Below, in pieces: positions 7,652 to 15,651 of a DNA stretch of 64,000 nt (the stretch's first letter is position 1; the number at the start of each line of letters is the position of its first letter). The notes under the pieces are model-generated. The model was given only the letters and a program-made list of their open reading frames with translations. It was not told the origin of the DNA and ran no database searches. A program made the translations under genes and the position numbers. This stretch comes from RHLJ01 sp965222205. GTDB lineage: Bacteria > Bacteroidota > Rhodothermia > Balneolales > Balneolaceae. The stretch spans positions 1,922,001 to 1,986,000 of the forward strand of contig OZ244932.1 in assembly GCA_965222205.1 (NCBI GenBank), given 5' to 3'.

Positions 7652-8368
7652 ATGAAAGTTATACCAGCCATAGACTTGCTTAACGGGCAGTGTGTTCGCC
7701 TTCATAAGGGTTCATATAAGGAGGTTACCGTTTATAATGAATCACCGCTGCAACAAGCTCAGGAATTCAAAAAAGCAGGCTTTTCTCACATTCATATTGT
7801 TGATTTAAATGGCGCGAAAGAAGGATATTTTGTAAACCTTCCGCATATTAAACAGGTAATTAAAGAACTTGGTATTTCGGTACAAACCGGTGGTGGAATA
7901 AGAACATTTAAAGATGCCGAATATCTACTGAAGCAAGGGCTTTCGAAGGTAATCTGTAGTTCTATGGCTGTAACGAATGAACCGGATTGGTTCCAGCTAC
8001 TGAAAAAATATCCTGAGCATACTATTCTGGGAATGGATCTTAAAGATGGTAAGATCGCTTACGGAGGCTGGTTAGAAACTGCTTCAGAATCGGTTGATTC
8101 ATTTGTTACCAGAATGATTGATTATGGACTTCAGGAAATATTATGTACCGATATTTCAAAAGATGGAACGCTTTCGGGACCAAACCTAGACCTTTATATC
8201 GGGTTAAAATCAAAATTTCCCAGCCTTAGGCTGATTGCTTCGGGAGGAGTTTCTTCCCTTGAAGATTTACAAAACCTGAAATCTGACAATATTGATGCAG
8301 TAGTGGTCGGGAAAGCCTATTACGAGAAGAAAATTTCTCTTTTAGAAATGAAAACTATCTCTGCCTGA
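7652..8368 (+). CDS. hisA: ProFAR isomerase (phosphoribosylformimino-5-aminoimidazole carboxamide ribotide isomerase)
   Basis: A (beta/alpha)8-barrel isomerase acting between the HisI and HisF/H steps. The start is VIPAIDLLNGQCVRLHKG with Asp8 as the expected catalytic base; the second catalytic Asp is Asp167 in CTDISKDGTLSGPN, and phosphate-binding loops include QTGGGIRTFKDAE and LIASGGVSSLEDL. At 238 residues it is full length. This is the last his gene here; in many related clusters hisF and hisIE follow at this point, but the next gene is the unrelated pgpH. Confidence 0.95.
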   Translation: MKVIPAIDLLNGQCVRLHKGSYKEVTVYNESPLQQAQEFKKAGFSHIHIVDLNGAKEGYFVNLPHIKQVIKELGISVQTGGGIRTFKDAEYLLKQGLSKVICSSMAVTNEPDWFQLLKKYPEHTILGMDLKDGKIAYGGWLETASESVDSFVTRMIDYGLQEILCTDISKDGTLSGPNLDLYIGLKSKFPSLRLIASGGVSSLEDLQNLKSDNIDAVVVGKAYYEKKISLLEMKTISA

Positions 8369-8387
8369 TTTAATTTACTTACCCCCA

Positions 8388-8417
8388 TTTTTACACAATA
8401 TTAGATTTGTAAATTTG
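8388..8417 (+). promoter_or_regulatory. Candidate promoter for pgpH
   Basis: TAAATTTG at 8410-8417 fits the TAnnTTTG -7 consensus exactly; a TTTT about 18 bases upstream (8388-8391) is a poor -33 element. It lies in the 95-base gap after hisA, about 46 bases before the pgpH start. Confidence 0.4.
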
Positions 8418-8463
8418 AACCGTGTTGGTAAACTTGTAGCCAAATTTAAAACGGCTGTACCTC

Positions 8464-10884
8464 ATGGGTTTACTTGAAAAAATTGGTCTGGGCAGGAAGA
8501 AGAAGGAAATAACTCCTCTGCTCGGTGAGAAAATGAAAAAAGAGAAGGAAGCGTATTCTCTCAGGAGGAATCCTTACCTGCGGGCATTCATTTTTCTGTG
8601 TTTCATACTTATCTCTGTTTTCTCCCTTCCTAGAACTTCTGTTCGGTCAACCTTTAACTATACGGTTGGTCAACCCTGGAGAGCAGAAGATTTAACTGCG
8701 CCGTACACTTTCGCGCTCAAAAAAACAGCCGAAGAAATAGCTGCGGAACGTGAATCTATTCAAGAGCAACTCTCCCCTATTTTTGTTGTAGATGAAGGAG
8801 CCCCTATTGCAATCCAAACCCGACTCGACTCCCTGTACAGAACTCTGCAACCCGTCCTCGAAACTTATAATGATTGGCAAACAGCTAAAGATGATAATAG
8901 CACAACCGTACTTGATGACAGCCTGAGGTTCAGCCGTGAGTATGAACAGTCTAACATCGGTCTCACTGATTTTTCACTTAATACCCTGCTCTTAAGTTAT
9001 CACCAGGTAAAAAGCAGGAATTTACCTGACAACCGGTTTAGTGGCATTATAGTAAAACAAAGCCTCGAAAATGTGATTGATGAACTCCTCAATCAGGGAA
9101 TCATTAATGTTAATAAAGCCAATATTGATGCCGATCAGATCACCATATTAAATCCTTCGCAAAGTACAGAGCAGTCTGTGGATATTGCCAGGGTTAGAGA
9201 CTTGAGAGGTGCGAATGAGTATGCTCAGTTTCAACTGAGCAGAATGCTCTCCGAAGATTTGTCCAGGCTTGGGATAGAACTTTACAACAAAGTAATCGCA
9301 CCAAATTACAAAATCAGCGAGGAACGCAGGCAGGCACGGTTAGATGAAGCCATTTCAAATATTTCTGAAACAAAAGGAGCTATGGCCCAGGGACAAGTAA
9401 TTATCCGTCGTGGTGATATTGTGAATAACGAAACCGCCAACATACTTGCCAGCCTTGATGAAGCCAGGTCGTTAAATGCTTCTGATTTGGAGCGTTGGCT
9501 ACGTTTTGGAGGTGGAGTAATTCTTGTCATTGTTATTTCGATGGTCTTCTTTATGTATCTGTATTTATACCGTCGAAAAATCAGCGGACATAATGGATTG
9601 TTCTTCCTGGTTTTCTTAACACTCAGTTTGATTAGTATTGCGACAGCTGTTATAGTTACGCTTGATGTCGCCCATCCATACATCATTCCGGTTGCGATAG
9701 CTCCCATCATTTTAACCATTATCTTTGATTCACGAGTCGGGATCATCGCTTCCGTCACGCTCGCATCTTTAATAGGATTAGTACACGGGTACAATTTCGA
9801 GTTTACTATTACAACCATCGCTGCTTGTTCCATGGGGGTTTTCTCCGTGAGAGATGTGAAAGACCGCTCCCAATTTTTCTTTACTACTCCCGGTATAGTA
9901 TTTCTGACTTATGTAATTACAATGGGTGCTTTTAGCCTGGCCAGAATGGATGGATGGGACGTAGTACTGAACAACCTGATGTTCATTGCTATTAATTCAG
10001 TATTCATTTTGTTTACCTACCCGGTTATTCTTCTTTTTGAAAAGTTATTTGGCGTTACTACCGATTTCACCCTGCTCGAATTGGGTGATACGAATCAGCC
10101 ACTGCTTAAGGAGCTTATGAACAAAGCACCGGGCACTTTTCATCATAGTTTACAGGTTGCCAATCTTTCTGAGGCCGCTGCTTCCGCGATTGGGGCCAAT
10201 TCCCTACTAAGCAGAGTCGGGGCGTTGTATCACGACATCGGGAAGATGATTAAACCTGATTACTTTGTCGAAAACCAATCAAGTGGAGTAAACGAGCATG
10301 ATAAGCTTAAGCCGCAGATGAGCGCTATGGTGATAAAAGCACATGTAAGCGAAGGGGTAAAAATGGCGGAAGAACACAAGCTTCCTAGCATGCTTATCCA
10401 CTTTATTGAAACACATCACGGTACTTCCACTATCCGTTACTTTTTCGAAAAGGCAAAGAATGATGACAATCTGAAGGAAATTCTGGACGAAGAACAATTC
10501 AAATACGAGGGACCTCTCCCATCCACCAAAGAAACCGGTATTTTACTATTAGCAGATGGAATTGAAGCGGCTTCCCGGGCTATGAAAAACCCAACCTACG
10601 GTAAACTGGAAACCCTCGTTAACCGAATGGTAGATGATCGTGTTTCAGAAGGTCAACTAAGTCATTGCCCGCTAACCTTCCGTGATTTACAAGTTATCAA
10701 AGAGTCTTTTTTGAATATCCTTGTTGGTGTATATCACAGCAGGATTGAATATCCTGAAGATCAAAAAAGAGAAAAAGAAGAAGCAGAAAAGGAAGCTTCA
10801 AGAAATAAAGAAAAAGCAGAAGAAGCAGCTGAAAATTCTTCTGAGAATCAGGAATCGCAGGAAGAGGAATCTCAACAACAGTAG
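8464..10884 (+). CDS. pgpH: PgpH-family 7TM-HD phosphohydrolase (probable cyclic di-AMP phosphodiesterase)
   Basis: An 806-residue membrane protein with the domain order of PgpH: a short cytoplasmic lead, one membrane helix near residues 40-58, an extracytoplasmic 7TMR-HDED domain to about 340, a seven-helix membrane block (about 345-525), and a C-terminal cytoplasmic HD domain. The HD signature is LYHDIGK around residue 589, preceded by GTFHHSLQVANLSEAAA and followed by IETHHGTSTIRYFFEKA. Characterised relatives hydrolyse cyclic di-AMP; activity here is inferred. The tail from about 765 is a charged Glu/Lys-rich low-complexity stretch. xerC starts two bases after its stop. Confidence 0.92.
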   Translation: MGLLEKIGLGRKKKEITPLLGEKMKKEKEAYSLRRNPYLRAFIFLCFILISVFSLPRTSVRSTFNYTVGQPWRAEDLTAPYTFALKKTAEEIAAERESIQEQLSPIFVVDEGAPIAIQTRLDSLYRTLQPVLETYNDWQTAKDDNSTTVLDDSLRFSREYEQSNIGLTDFSLNTLLLSYHQVKSRNLPDNRFSGIIVKQSLENVIDELLNQGIINVNKANIDADQITILNPSQSTEQSVDIARVRDLRGANEYAQFQLSRMLSEDLSRLGIELYNKVIAPNYKISEERRQARLDEAISNISETKGAMAQGQVIIRRGDIVNNETANILASLDEARSLNASDLERWLRFGGGVILVIVISMVFFMYLYLYRRKISGHNGLFFLVFLTLSLISIATAVIVTLDVAHPYIIPVAIAPIILTIIFDSRVGIIASVTLASLIGLVHGYNFEFTITTIAACSMGVFSVRDVKDRSQFFFTTPGIVFLTYVITMGAFSLARMDGWDVVLNNLMFIAINSVFILFTYPVILLFEKLFGVTTDFTLLELGDTNQPLLKELMNKAPGTFHHSLQVANLSEAAASAIGANSLLSRVGALYHDIGKMIKPDYFVENQSSGVNEHDKLKPQMSAMVIKAHVSEGVKMAEEHKLPSMLIHFIETHHGTSTIRYFFEKAKNDDNLKEILDEEQFKYEGPLPSTKETGILLLADGIEAASRAMKNPTYGKLETLVNRMVDDRVSEGQLSHCPLTFRDLQVIKESFLNILVGVYHSRIEYPEDQKREKEEAEKEASRNKEKAEEAAENSSENQESQEEESQQQ

Positions 10885-10886
10885 CT

Positions 10887-11798
10887 GTGAAATTTAAACA
10901 GGAACTGGATTTATACCTTCAATTCATTAAGCTTGAAAAAGGCCTCGCCAAAAACTCTATCGTTTCCTACGAGAATGACCTGAACCGCTACCTTCAATTT
11001 CTGTTGGTCGAAAAAAAGATTTCCGATTTAGCCGGGGTCACGCTATCTCACATCGAAGATTTTCTAAACTACCTGATTGACCACGAATTGCTTTCCGCAG
11101 GGTCATTAGCCAGAAACATCTCAAGTATCCGCGGCTTTCATGAATTTGCCGTTGTGGAAGGAATAACGGCTGCCAATCCTGCTGAATTGATCGAACTCCC
11201 TAAGAAAGCAAAGAAGTTGCCGGAAATATTAGACCCCGTGGAAATAGAGGCAATGCTTAATACTCCGGATATCGAAAAACCTGCCGGGATTCGGGACAAA
11301 GCTATCCTGGAATGTTTATATGGAACCGGGATGAGAGTTAGCGAGCTCACCGATCTTGAAACTGATCGTTTATTCTTTGAGATTGGTTTTATCCGCGTGA
11401 TAGGTAAGGGAAGTAAAGAGCGACTGGTGCCTGTAGGTGAAATAGCTCAGGAGGCCTTGGAGCATTATATCGAGCGAGCCCGGCCACTTTTTTTTAAGCC
11501 TGATAAAGCAGAGAAAGCCAAAAACAAAGTGTTCCTTAATCAACGTGGCGGGGCTTTAACCCGAATGAGTATCTGGAATATTGTTCAAAAAGCAGCCAAA
11601 GAAGCAGATATCAAAAAGAAAGTATATCCGCATATATTCCGCCATTCCTTTGCTACGCATTTACTGGAAGGTGGAGCCGATTTGAGAGCCGTTCAGGAAA
11701 TGCTGGGACATGCCTCCATCCTAACAACCGAAATTTACACTCACGTTGATCGGTCCTTGCTTCATCAAACGCATAAGGAATTTCATCCGAGGGGATAA
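10887..11798 (+). CDS. xerC: Tyrosine recombinase of the XerC/XerD family
   Basis: A 303-residue chromosome-dimer-resolution type recombinase. The SAM-like core-binding domain covers about 1-90 and the catalytic domain 110-303. All catalytic residues can be seen: Arg150 (GTGMRVSEL), Lys174 (GKGSKERL), His249 and Arg252 (HIFRHSFATHLL), His275 (LGHAS) and Tyr284 (TEIYTHV). It starts with GTG two bases after pgpH, so the two are probably co-transcribed. Length and the absence of neighbouring integrase-type features argue for a housekeeping Xer protein and not a mobile-element integrase; XerC versus XerD cannot be settled by eye. Confidence 0.9.
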   Translation: MKFKQELDLYLQFIKLEKGLAKNSIVSYENDLNRYLQFLLVEKKISDLAGVTLSHIEDFLNYLIDHELLSAGSLARNISSIRGFHEFAVVEGITAANPAELIELPKKAKKLPEILDPVEIEAMLNTPDIEKPAGIRDKAILECLYGTGMRVSELTDLETDRLFFEIGFIRVIGKGSKERLVPVGEIAQEALEHYIERARPLFFKPDKAEKAKNKVFLNQRGGALTRMSIWNIVQKAAKEADIKKKVYPHIFRHSFATHLLEGGADLRAVQEMLGHASILTTEIYTHVDRSLLHQTHKEFHPRG

Positions 11799-11819
11799 TA
11801 ATTCTTCCTTCCTTTACAG

Positions 11820-11846
11820 GTCATTCCCGCGTAGGCGGGAATCTTG
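11820..11846 (+). repeat. GTCAT...ATCT palindromic repeat, copy 1
   Basis: GTCAT is followed by TCCCGC-GTAG-GCGGGA and then ATCTTG, giving a 6-base G+C-rich stem. It lies 22 bases after the xerC stop and might also end the xerC transcript. It belongs to a family found several times in this window. Confidence 0.65.
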
Positions 11847-11935
11847 ATCATGTGAAAGATCTCATTTAGCCAATCTAATTCTGGATTCTTTTATTGGGAT
11901 AAGCCCTTGCCATAGATAGCTTTTTTTATTTAAAT

Positions 11936-11995
11936 CCAGATCCCTGCCTTCGCCCGCCTTCCAAAGTACACTTACGGCGGACAGGCAGGGATGAC
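11936..11995 (-). repeat. GTCAT...ATCTGG palindromic repeat, copy 2 (reverse orientation)
   Basis: On the minus strand GTCAT is followed by CCCTGCC, a longer structured loop, GGCAGGG and ATCTGG. The 7-base stem has a different sequence from copy 1 but keeps pairing, and the flanks are conserved. It lies 11 bases beyond the ytxJ stop. Confidence 0.65.
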
Positions 11996-12006
11996 TAGAA
12001 AATAAG

Positions 12007-12390
12007 TTAAGCAATTGCAGCCAGTACATTATCCGCTGTAACCATGCCATGAGAGGCGTGCCAGGTTATTTCCCCGTTTTTAATTACAAACACTTGTGGT
12101 GATTCATGCCTCACTCCTGCTTTATCTGCCAGATAATTTGATATGGACCTGCTTCGAATTACATCAATCAGGTGAAGTTCAGAATCTTTAAAATCTTCTT
12201 TCTTTATCGACTCCAGATTCTTCTTAGCGAAATAACTGGTTCCGCAACTATTGCTGTGCTTCAAAATAATCTGTGGTGTATTATTTGACGCAACAAAGAC
12301 TTCATCCACATTCCCCGCTTCAGAGAGTTGATTCCAAAAACCTTGCTCCTGGGGAGCATCACCGCCAAATATTGAATCTAAAAAGCCCAT
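12007..12390 (-). CDS. ytxJ: YtxJ-like thioredoxin-fold protein (bacillithiol system)
   Basis: A 127-residue cytosolic protein of the YtxJ/DUF2847 family, which has a monothiol thioredoxin fold and is linked to bacillithiol redox buffering. The active cysteine is Cys49 in ILKHSNSCGTS; the family-typical segments VIRSRSISNYLADKAGVRHESPQVFVIKNG and HASHG follow. It is a single gene flanked by a repeat on its 3' side and a short spacer divergent from the UPF0173 gene. The bacillithiol link is from family knowledge; no bsh biosynthesis gene is in the window. Confidence 0.85.
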   Translation of the reverse strand: MGFLDSIFGGDAPQEQGFWNQLSEAGNVDEVFVASNNTPQIILKHSNSCGTSYFAKKNLESIKKEDFKDSELHLIDVIRSRSISNYLADKAGVRHESPQVFVIKNGEITWHASHGMVTADNVLAAIA

Positions 12391-12505
12391 AGTTAATCAT
12401 TTATTTTAAGATAGCAGATTAGCGACACTAATTCAGTCGGAACTAAGTGATCTTTAACTACATTATATTTATAAATAAGAACAAAACACTTTTCAACTCA
12501 ATCAA

Positions 12506-13210
12506 ATGGAAACAAACGTAAAAGCGTTCTGGCTTGGTCATTCATCCACAAAAATTATCAGCCCAAAAGGACATGTAATCTATATCGATCCTTTTTTGAA
12601 AGACAATCCCACTACCCCCGGCGAACATAAAGAGGTAAGCGAAGCAGATTTCATTCTTCTTACTCATGGACATGATGATCATGTTGGTGATACCATCGAA
12701 ATAGCGAAGAATACCGGAGCGAAAGTTGCAGGAATCGTAGAACTCATCGGATTGCTAACTAAAGACGGTCTTCCGGAAGATCAGGGCATTGGATTTAATA
12801 AAGGCGGAACCGTTCATTTTGATGATTTTTCGGTGACAATGGTTTCTGCTAATCATAGTTCTTCATATAACGGTCAATATGCGGGTGATCCTGCCGGATT
12901 GGTCCTTTCCTTTGAAGATGACATCTGCATTTATCACATGGGCGATACCAATATTTTTGCCGATCTGGAATTATATGGTCAGCTTTATGATCCGCATGTA
13001 GTACTTGCCCCAATTGGCGATCACTTTACGATGGGGCCAGAAGAAGCTGCCTATGCCGTTGAGATGATTGATCCGGAAATAGCCGTTCCTGTGCACTACG
13101 GAACCTGGCCTCCGATTGATGCTGATCCAAATGAATTCAAAGAAGTACTGGAAGCTATTACTGATACCAAAGTTGTTATTCCGGAGATTGGAGAGAATTT
13201 TTTGGAGTGA
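12506..13210 (+). CDS. UPF0173 family metal-dependent hydrolase
   Basis: A 234-residue metallo-beta-lactamase-fold protein of the UlaG/UPF0173 type. The metal-binding motif is LTHGHDDHVGD (His54, His56, Asp58, His59), with additional ligands in SANHSSSY, MGDTN and VPVHYGTWPPID. There is no signal peptide, so it is cytosolic. Members are widespread but their substrate is not established. It stands alone, divergent from ytxJ, and is followed by 695 bases of repeat-rich non-coding DNA. Confidence 0.88.
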   Translation: METNVKAFWLGHSSTKIISPKGHVIYIDPFLKDNPTTPGEHKEVSEADFILLTHGHDDHVGDTIEIAKNTGAKVAGIVELIGLLTKDGLPEDQGIGFNKGGTVHFDDFSVTMVSANHSSSYNGQYAGDPAGLVLSFEDDICIYHMGDTNIFADLELYGQLYDPHVVLAPIGDHFTMGPEEAAYAVEMIDPEIAVPVHYGTWPPIDADPNEFKEVLEAITDTKVVIPEIGENFLE

Positions 13211-13218
13211 TGTTTGAA

Positions 13219-13258
13219 GCACAAAGGCACAAAGGCACAAAGGCACAAAGGCACAAAA
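13219..13258 (+). repeat. Tandem repeat, five copies of GCACAAAG
   Basis: Five consecutive 8-base units (the last ending in A rather than G) begin eight bases after the UPF0173 stop. Perfect short tandem copies suggest slippage; nothing is encoded here. Confidence 0.85.
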
Positions 13259-13283
13259 TGGTAAACTTATAATCGGTTTCGCT

Positions 13284-13310
13284 GTCATCCCGGACTTGAC
13301 CCGGGATCTG
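13284..13310 (+). repeat. GTCAT...ATCTG palindromic repeat, copy 3
   Basis: GTCAT, stem TCCCGG paired with CCGGGA around ACTTGACC, then ATCTG. It closely resembles copy 5 at 13467 in the loop CTTGACC, with paired stem changes. Confidence 0.7.
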
Positions 13311-13364
13311 TGAAAAATTTACCCGTTGATTTAGCTCTTTATCAGATCAACGACACAATCCCTA

Positions 13365-13413
13365 CAGATGCTGAATCCTCCGAAGGAGTGCCTTCGGCAT
13401 AGTTCAGCATGAC
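13365..13413 (-). repeat. GTCAT...ATCTG palindromic repeat, copy 4 (reverse orientation)
   Basis: Minus strand: GTCAT, stem GCTGAA, a loop with its own hairpin (CCGAAGG/CCTTCGG), TTCAGC and ATCTG. Stem sequence differs from the neighbours but pairs perfectly. Confidence 0.65.
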
Positions 13414-13466
13414 AACTTCGTGAATGTTTAGAAAATGAAGATTTAGAATTATTGATCTACCGGGTC

Positions 13467-13496
13467 GTCATTCCGGGCTTGACCCGGAATCTGTGG
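13467..13496 (+). repeat. GTCAT...ATCTG palindromic repeat, copy 5
   Basis: GTCAT, stem TCCGGG, loop CTTGA, stem CCCGGA, ATCTGTGG. Direct orientation, 157 bases after copy 3. Confidence 0.7.
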
Positions 13497-13666
13497 TCTT
13501 TGAACCTCTGATTAAGCTGATTTTCGGATTTCGCCAATTTTAAACATCTGTGAAATCAGCGTAATACAATAAATCCGTGGTTCATAGTATTAAGGCTTAC
13601 ACAGATGCTGAACTGAATTCAGCACTTAAACTTAGATAGTGAAATACTTTTTTAAGACTGTCAAGT

Positions 13667-13707
13667 CCTCCCTTAAGGGAGGTGGGTTCTGTTCGAATAG
13701 AACAGAA
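13667..13707. repeat. Pair of adjacent palindromes
   Basis: CCTCCCTTAAGGGAGG (13667-13682) is a perfect 16-base palindrome; TTCTGTTC-GAATA-GAACAGAA (13687-13707) is a perfect 8-base inverted repeat right after it. Together with GTTCAAA/TTTGAAC about 13757-13777 they form a compact structured element unlike the GTCAT family. Confidence 0.6.
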
Positions 13708-13782
13708 GGCGGAGGGTGTTAGTCAAGGCAACTCATCCCGAAACACCCCTCGAAAAGTTCAAAGTACCTGTTTGAACTTTCG

Positions 13783-13807
13783 TCTCCCTCAAGAGGAGAT
13801 TTTTTTC
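13783..13807 (+). terminator. Terminator-like hairpin with T-run
   Basis: TCTCCCTC-AA-GAGGAGA pairs with one bulged C and is followed by seven T residues (13800-13806). It is 98 bases upstream of the small gene at 13906 and closes the block of palindromes; no gene close upstream on this strand needs it. Confidence 0.45.
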
Positions 13808-13905
13808 ATTCATATAGTTTGTGGCTATCTGATTAATACGGTTACCTCAATTATTATCGGTATTTTGTGTTTTTTTAAAGCCCAAAAACTAGCTAAAATA
13901 TATAA

Positions 13906-14322
13906 ATGGATCTTACTCACTGGATATCAGAATTAGAGGAAGAGGGTATTCCTATTCCATGGTTTATTAGCCATAATTCAGTACCGGATTTTTCTTACAA
14001 CCAATTAGATTGGGCACAATTTCTTAGTAAAGCAGCAGATACTATCTTCGAGAATAATATTTCATTAAATATATTTTATGCATGGCATGATGAACAATCC
14101 TTTCAACTTCGATTTAATGCAATATGTGGAAGTAAAGACGAACTACCTTTTAAAGCTGAGTATCAAATTGTTGATTCTCCAAAATTGTTCTTATCCGAAT
14201 GGCTCAAAAAGCCAAACTATATAGACATTAGTGACCTAATAGATATAGATAATGATGACATTGAAGGAGAAACAAATATTCTTAGAGTTTGGGTAAAAGT
14301 GAGAAATGAAGAAGGACTATAA
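13906..14322 (+). CDS. Hypothetical acidic protein
   Basis: A 138-residue acidic protein with no signal peptide or membrane segment, rich in Asp, Glu, Trp and Phe (for example DISDLIDIDNDDIEGE near 112-127). I recognise no family. It begins ATG after an AT-rich leader (ATATATAA) and appears more AT-rich than its neighbours, with a low-GC codon choice such as many AAT/ATA/TTA. It is isolated between a repeat-rich stretch and the WYL regulator, which, with its composition, suggests a recently acquired gene. Some immunity proteins have this size and acidity, but nothing here supports that directly. Confidence 0.6.
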   Translation: MDLTHWISELEEEGIPIPWFISHNSVPDFSYNQLDWAQFLSKAADTIFENNISLNIFYAWHDEQSFQLRFNAICGSKDELPFKAEYQIVDSPKLFLSEWLKKPNYIDISDLIDIDNDDIEGETNILRVWVKVRNEEGL

Positions 14323-14418
14323 CAAGCTTTTCATATAACCCTTTGCAATTAAATCCTTTTTCTATTCCCCATTGAATCATTGCTTCAAATCTCTTAGCCT
14401 AAAAGAAAAAGAGAAACT

Positions 14419-15393
14419 TTGAACCGTATCGACCGACTTACCGCTATTATTATTTTTCTTCAGGGGAGAAAGTTTGTTCCAATTGAAGAATTGTCGGAAC
14501 GGTATTCCATCAGTGAACGAACCGCTTATCGTGATTTACGTGCATTGGAAGAGGCCGGAGTACCTATCGGGAATGAACCGGGTAAAGGATATTTCATTCT
14601 TCGGGGTTATCATCTTCCTCCTGTTATGTTTGATAAGAAAGAGGCGATGGCCTTACTGGCTGCAGAACGCCTGATGCAGCGCTGGAGTAATTCGGAACTT
14701 GGAAAATCTTATCATTCCGCCTTAGATAAAATCCGCTCAACACTACCGATTGATGAAAAAGAGTATTTCGAGACGATGGATGAGCATATCAGAAACTATT
14801 ATCACTTTGAAGTTGAAGCCCCACAGCCTCAGGATCGTATTTTCTCATTTCTTCAAAACGCGATCTTCAAAAAGCAACTTATTGCAGTGGAGTATAAACG
14901 TCAGTATGGAGATGAAGTCACCAGTCGTGACATTGAGCCTTTTGGTTTATTGGTGATGGGCAGAAACTGGTATCTCGCCGGCTGGTGCAGATTGAGAGAA
15001 GATTATCGCACATTCCGCCTGGATCGTTTTGAGTCTTATAAAACAACCGGGAACATCATAGATTCTTCTGCCGGACGCTCACTCAAAGATTTTTACGATC
15101 GTAAATTGCATGCAGAAAAGGATTTGAAGGAAGTCACCATTCTTGTGGATAAAAAATTAGCCCGTATGATTGGCGATCAGAAATACTGGCACGGCTGGGC
15201 CTGGGAAAACATTACCGAAGATGGTGTTGAGATGACTTTCCTCACTCCTTCTATCAACTACACCGCCCATTGGCTTATTTCATTGGGTACCAGTGTCAGA
15301 GTACTTAAATCGGATAAAATGAAAGAGAGACTAATAGAGCTTTCAGAGGAGATAGCGGAGCATTATGGTTCTTATTTAATAAGGAATAGTTAA
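14419..15393 (+). CDS. YafY-type HTH/WYL domain transcriptional regulator
   Basis: A 324-residue cytosolic regulator starting with TTG. Residues 1-60 form a DeoR-like HTH_11 domain (MNRIDRLTAIIIFLQGRKFV, ISERTAYRDLRALEEAGVPI), followed by a WYL domain from about 140 (AVEYKRQYGDEV, FGLLVMGRNWYLAGWCRLREDYRTFRLDR) and a WCX C-terminal extension to 324. WYL domains bind ligands or single-stranded nucleic acid and control the attached HTH. The downstream DinB and reductase genes, in the same direction, are plausible targets, but a 379-base structured gap separates them. Confidence 0.9.
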   Translation: MNRIDRLTAIIIFLQGRKFVPIEELSERYSISERTAYRDLRALEEAGVPIGNEPGKGYFILRGYHLPPVMFDKKEAMALLAAERLMQRWSNSELGKSYHSALDKIRSTLPIDEKEYFETMDEHIRNYYHFEVEAPQPQDRIFSFLQNAIFKKQLIAVEYKRQYGDEVTSRDIEPFGLLVMGRNWYLAGWCRLREDYRTFRLDRFESYKTTGNIIDSSAGRSLKDFYDRKLHAEKDLKEVTILVDKKLARMIGDQKYWHGWAWENITEDGVEMTFLTPSINYTAHWLISLGTSVRVLKSDKMKERLIELSEEIAEHYGSYLIRNS

Positions 15394-15486
15394 ATACTTT
15401 TGGATTCGAGTTCAGAAAATTGACATCTGAAATATTGACGAGAAATTGAGCCTGCGATGAACTTGTTTATAGGAAAAATATTCAAC

Positions 15487-15510
15487 CTACTTTTGTGCCG
15501 ACAAAAGTAG
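15487..15510. repeat. CTACTTTTGT inverted repeat (dispersed element)
   Basis: CTACTTTTGT-GCCG-ACAAAAGTAG is a perfect 10-base inverted repeat, followed by CAAAAACTCC. A related element sits at 17284-17309. The 379-base gap 15394-15772 that contains it has no credible gene. Confidence 0.7.
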
Positions 15511-15545
15511 CAAAAACTCCCGACTACGAATGCTTCGCGGGTTCA

Positions 15546-15651
15546 TCAAAACTCACTCTTAATAAATCCGAAGGTCTTCTGAAATCTGTAGAAATTTTGA
15601 TGGTTTCCACCCTGAGCGGATTTATTACCCTTCGGGACGTGAGAGTTTTGA
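15546..15651. repeat. Long imperfect inverted repeat
   Basis: Two blocks are repeated in inverted order across this non-coding segment: TCAAAACTC (15546-15554) pairs with GAGTTTTGA (15643-15651), and AATAAATCCG (15561-15570) pairs with CGGATTTATT (15617-15626). The RNA or single strand could fold into one long two-part stem. It lies between the WYL regulator and the DinB gene. Confidence 0.55.

Larger units (their letters stand above)
13211..13905. other. 695-base non-coding stretch rich in palindromic repeats
   Basis: Between the UPF0173 gene and the small gene at 13906 no credible coding frame was seen. The stretch holds the GCACAAAG array, three GTCAT...ATCTG palindromes and a second group of unrelated palindromes ending in a terminator-like hairpin (each listed separately). 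It looks like an accumulation site for dispersed intergenic elements. Confidence 0.7.

Noticed and set aside
9306..9833. 175-residue minus-strand open frame inside pgpH
   Set aside because: It is antisense to the membrane region of a clear gene, with no family features; it reflects the codon bias of the sense gene.
10887..11798. Integrase marking a genomic island
   Set aside because: Follows pgpH in operon-like spacing and has Xer-type length and motifs; no attachment sites, transfer or phage genes are nearby.
12971..13288. 105-residue minus-strand frame with FVPLCLCAF-type repeats
   Set aside because: The repeat is the translation of the GCACAAAG array and the rest lies antisense to the UPF0173 gene.
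13682..13936. 84-residue frame before the gene at 13906
   Set aside because: Runs through the palindromes and a terminator-like hairpin and overlaps the start of the next gene in another frame.
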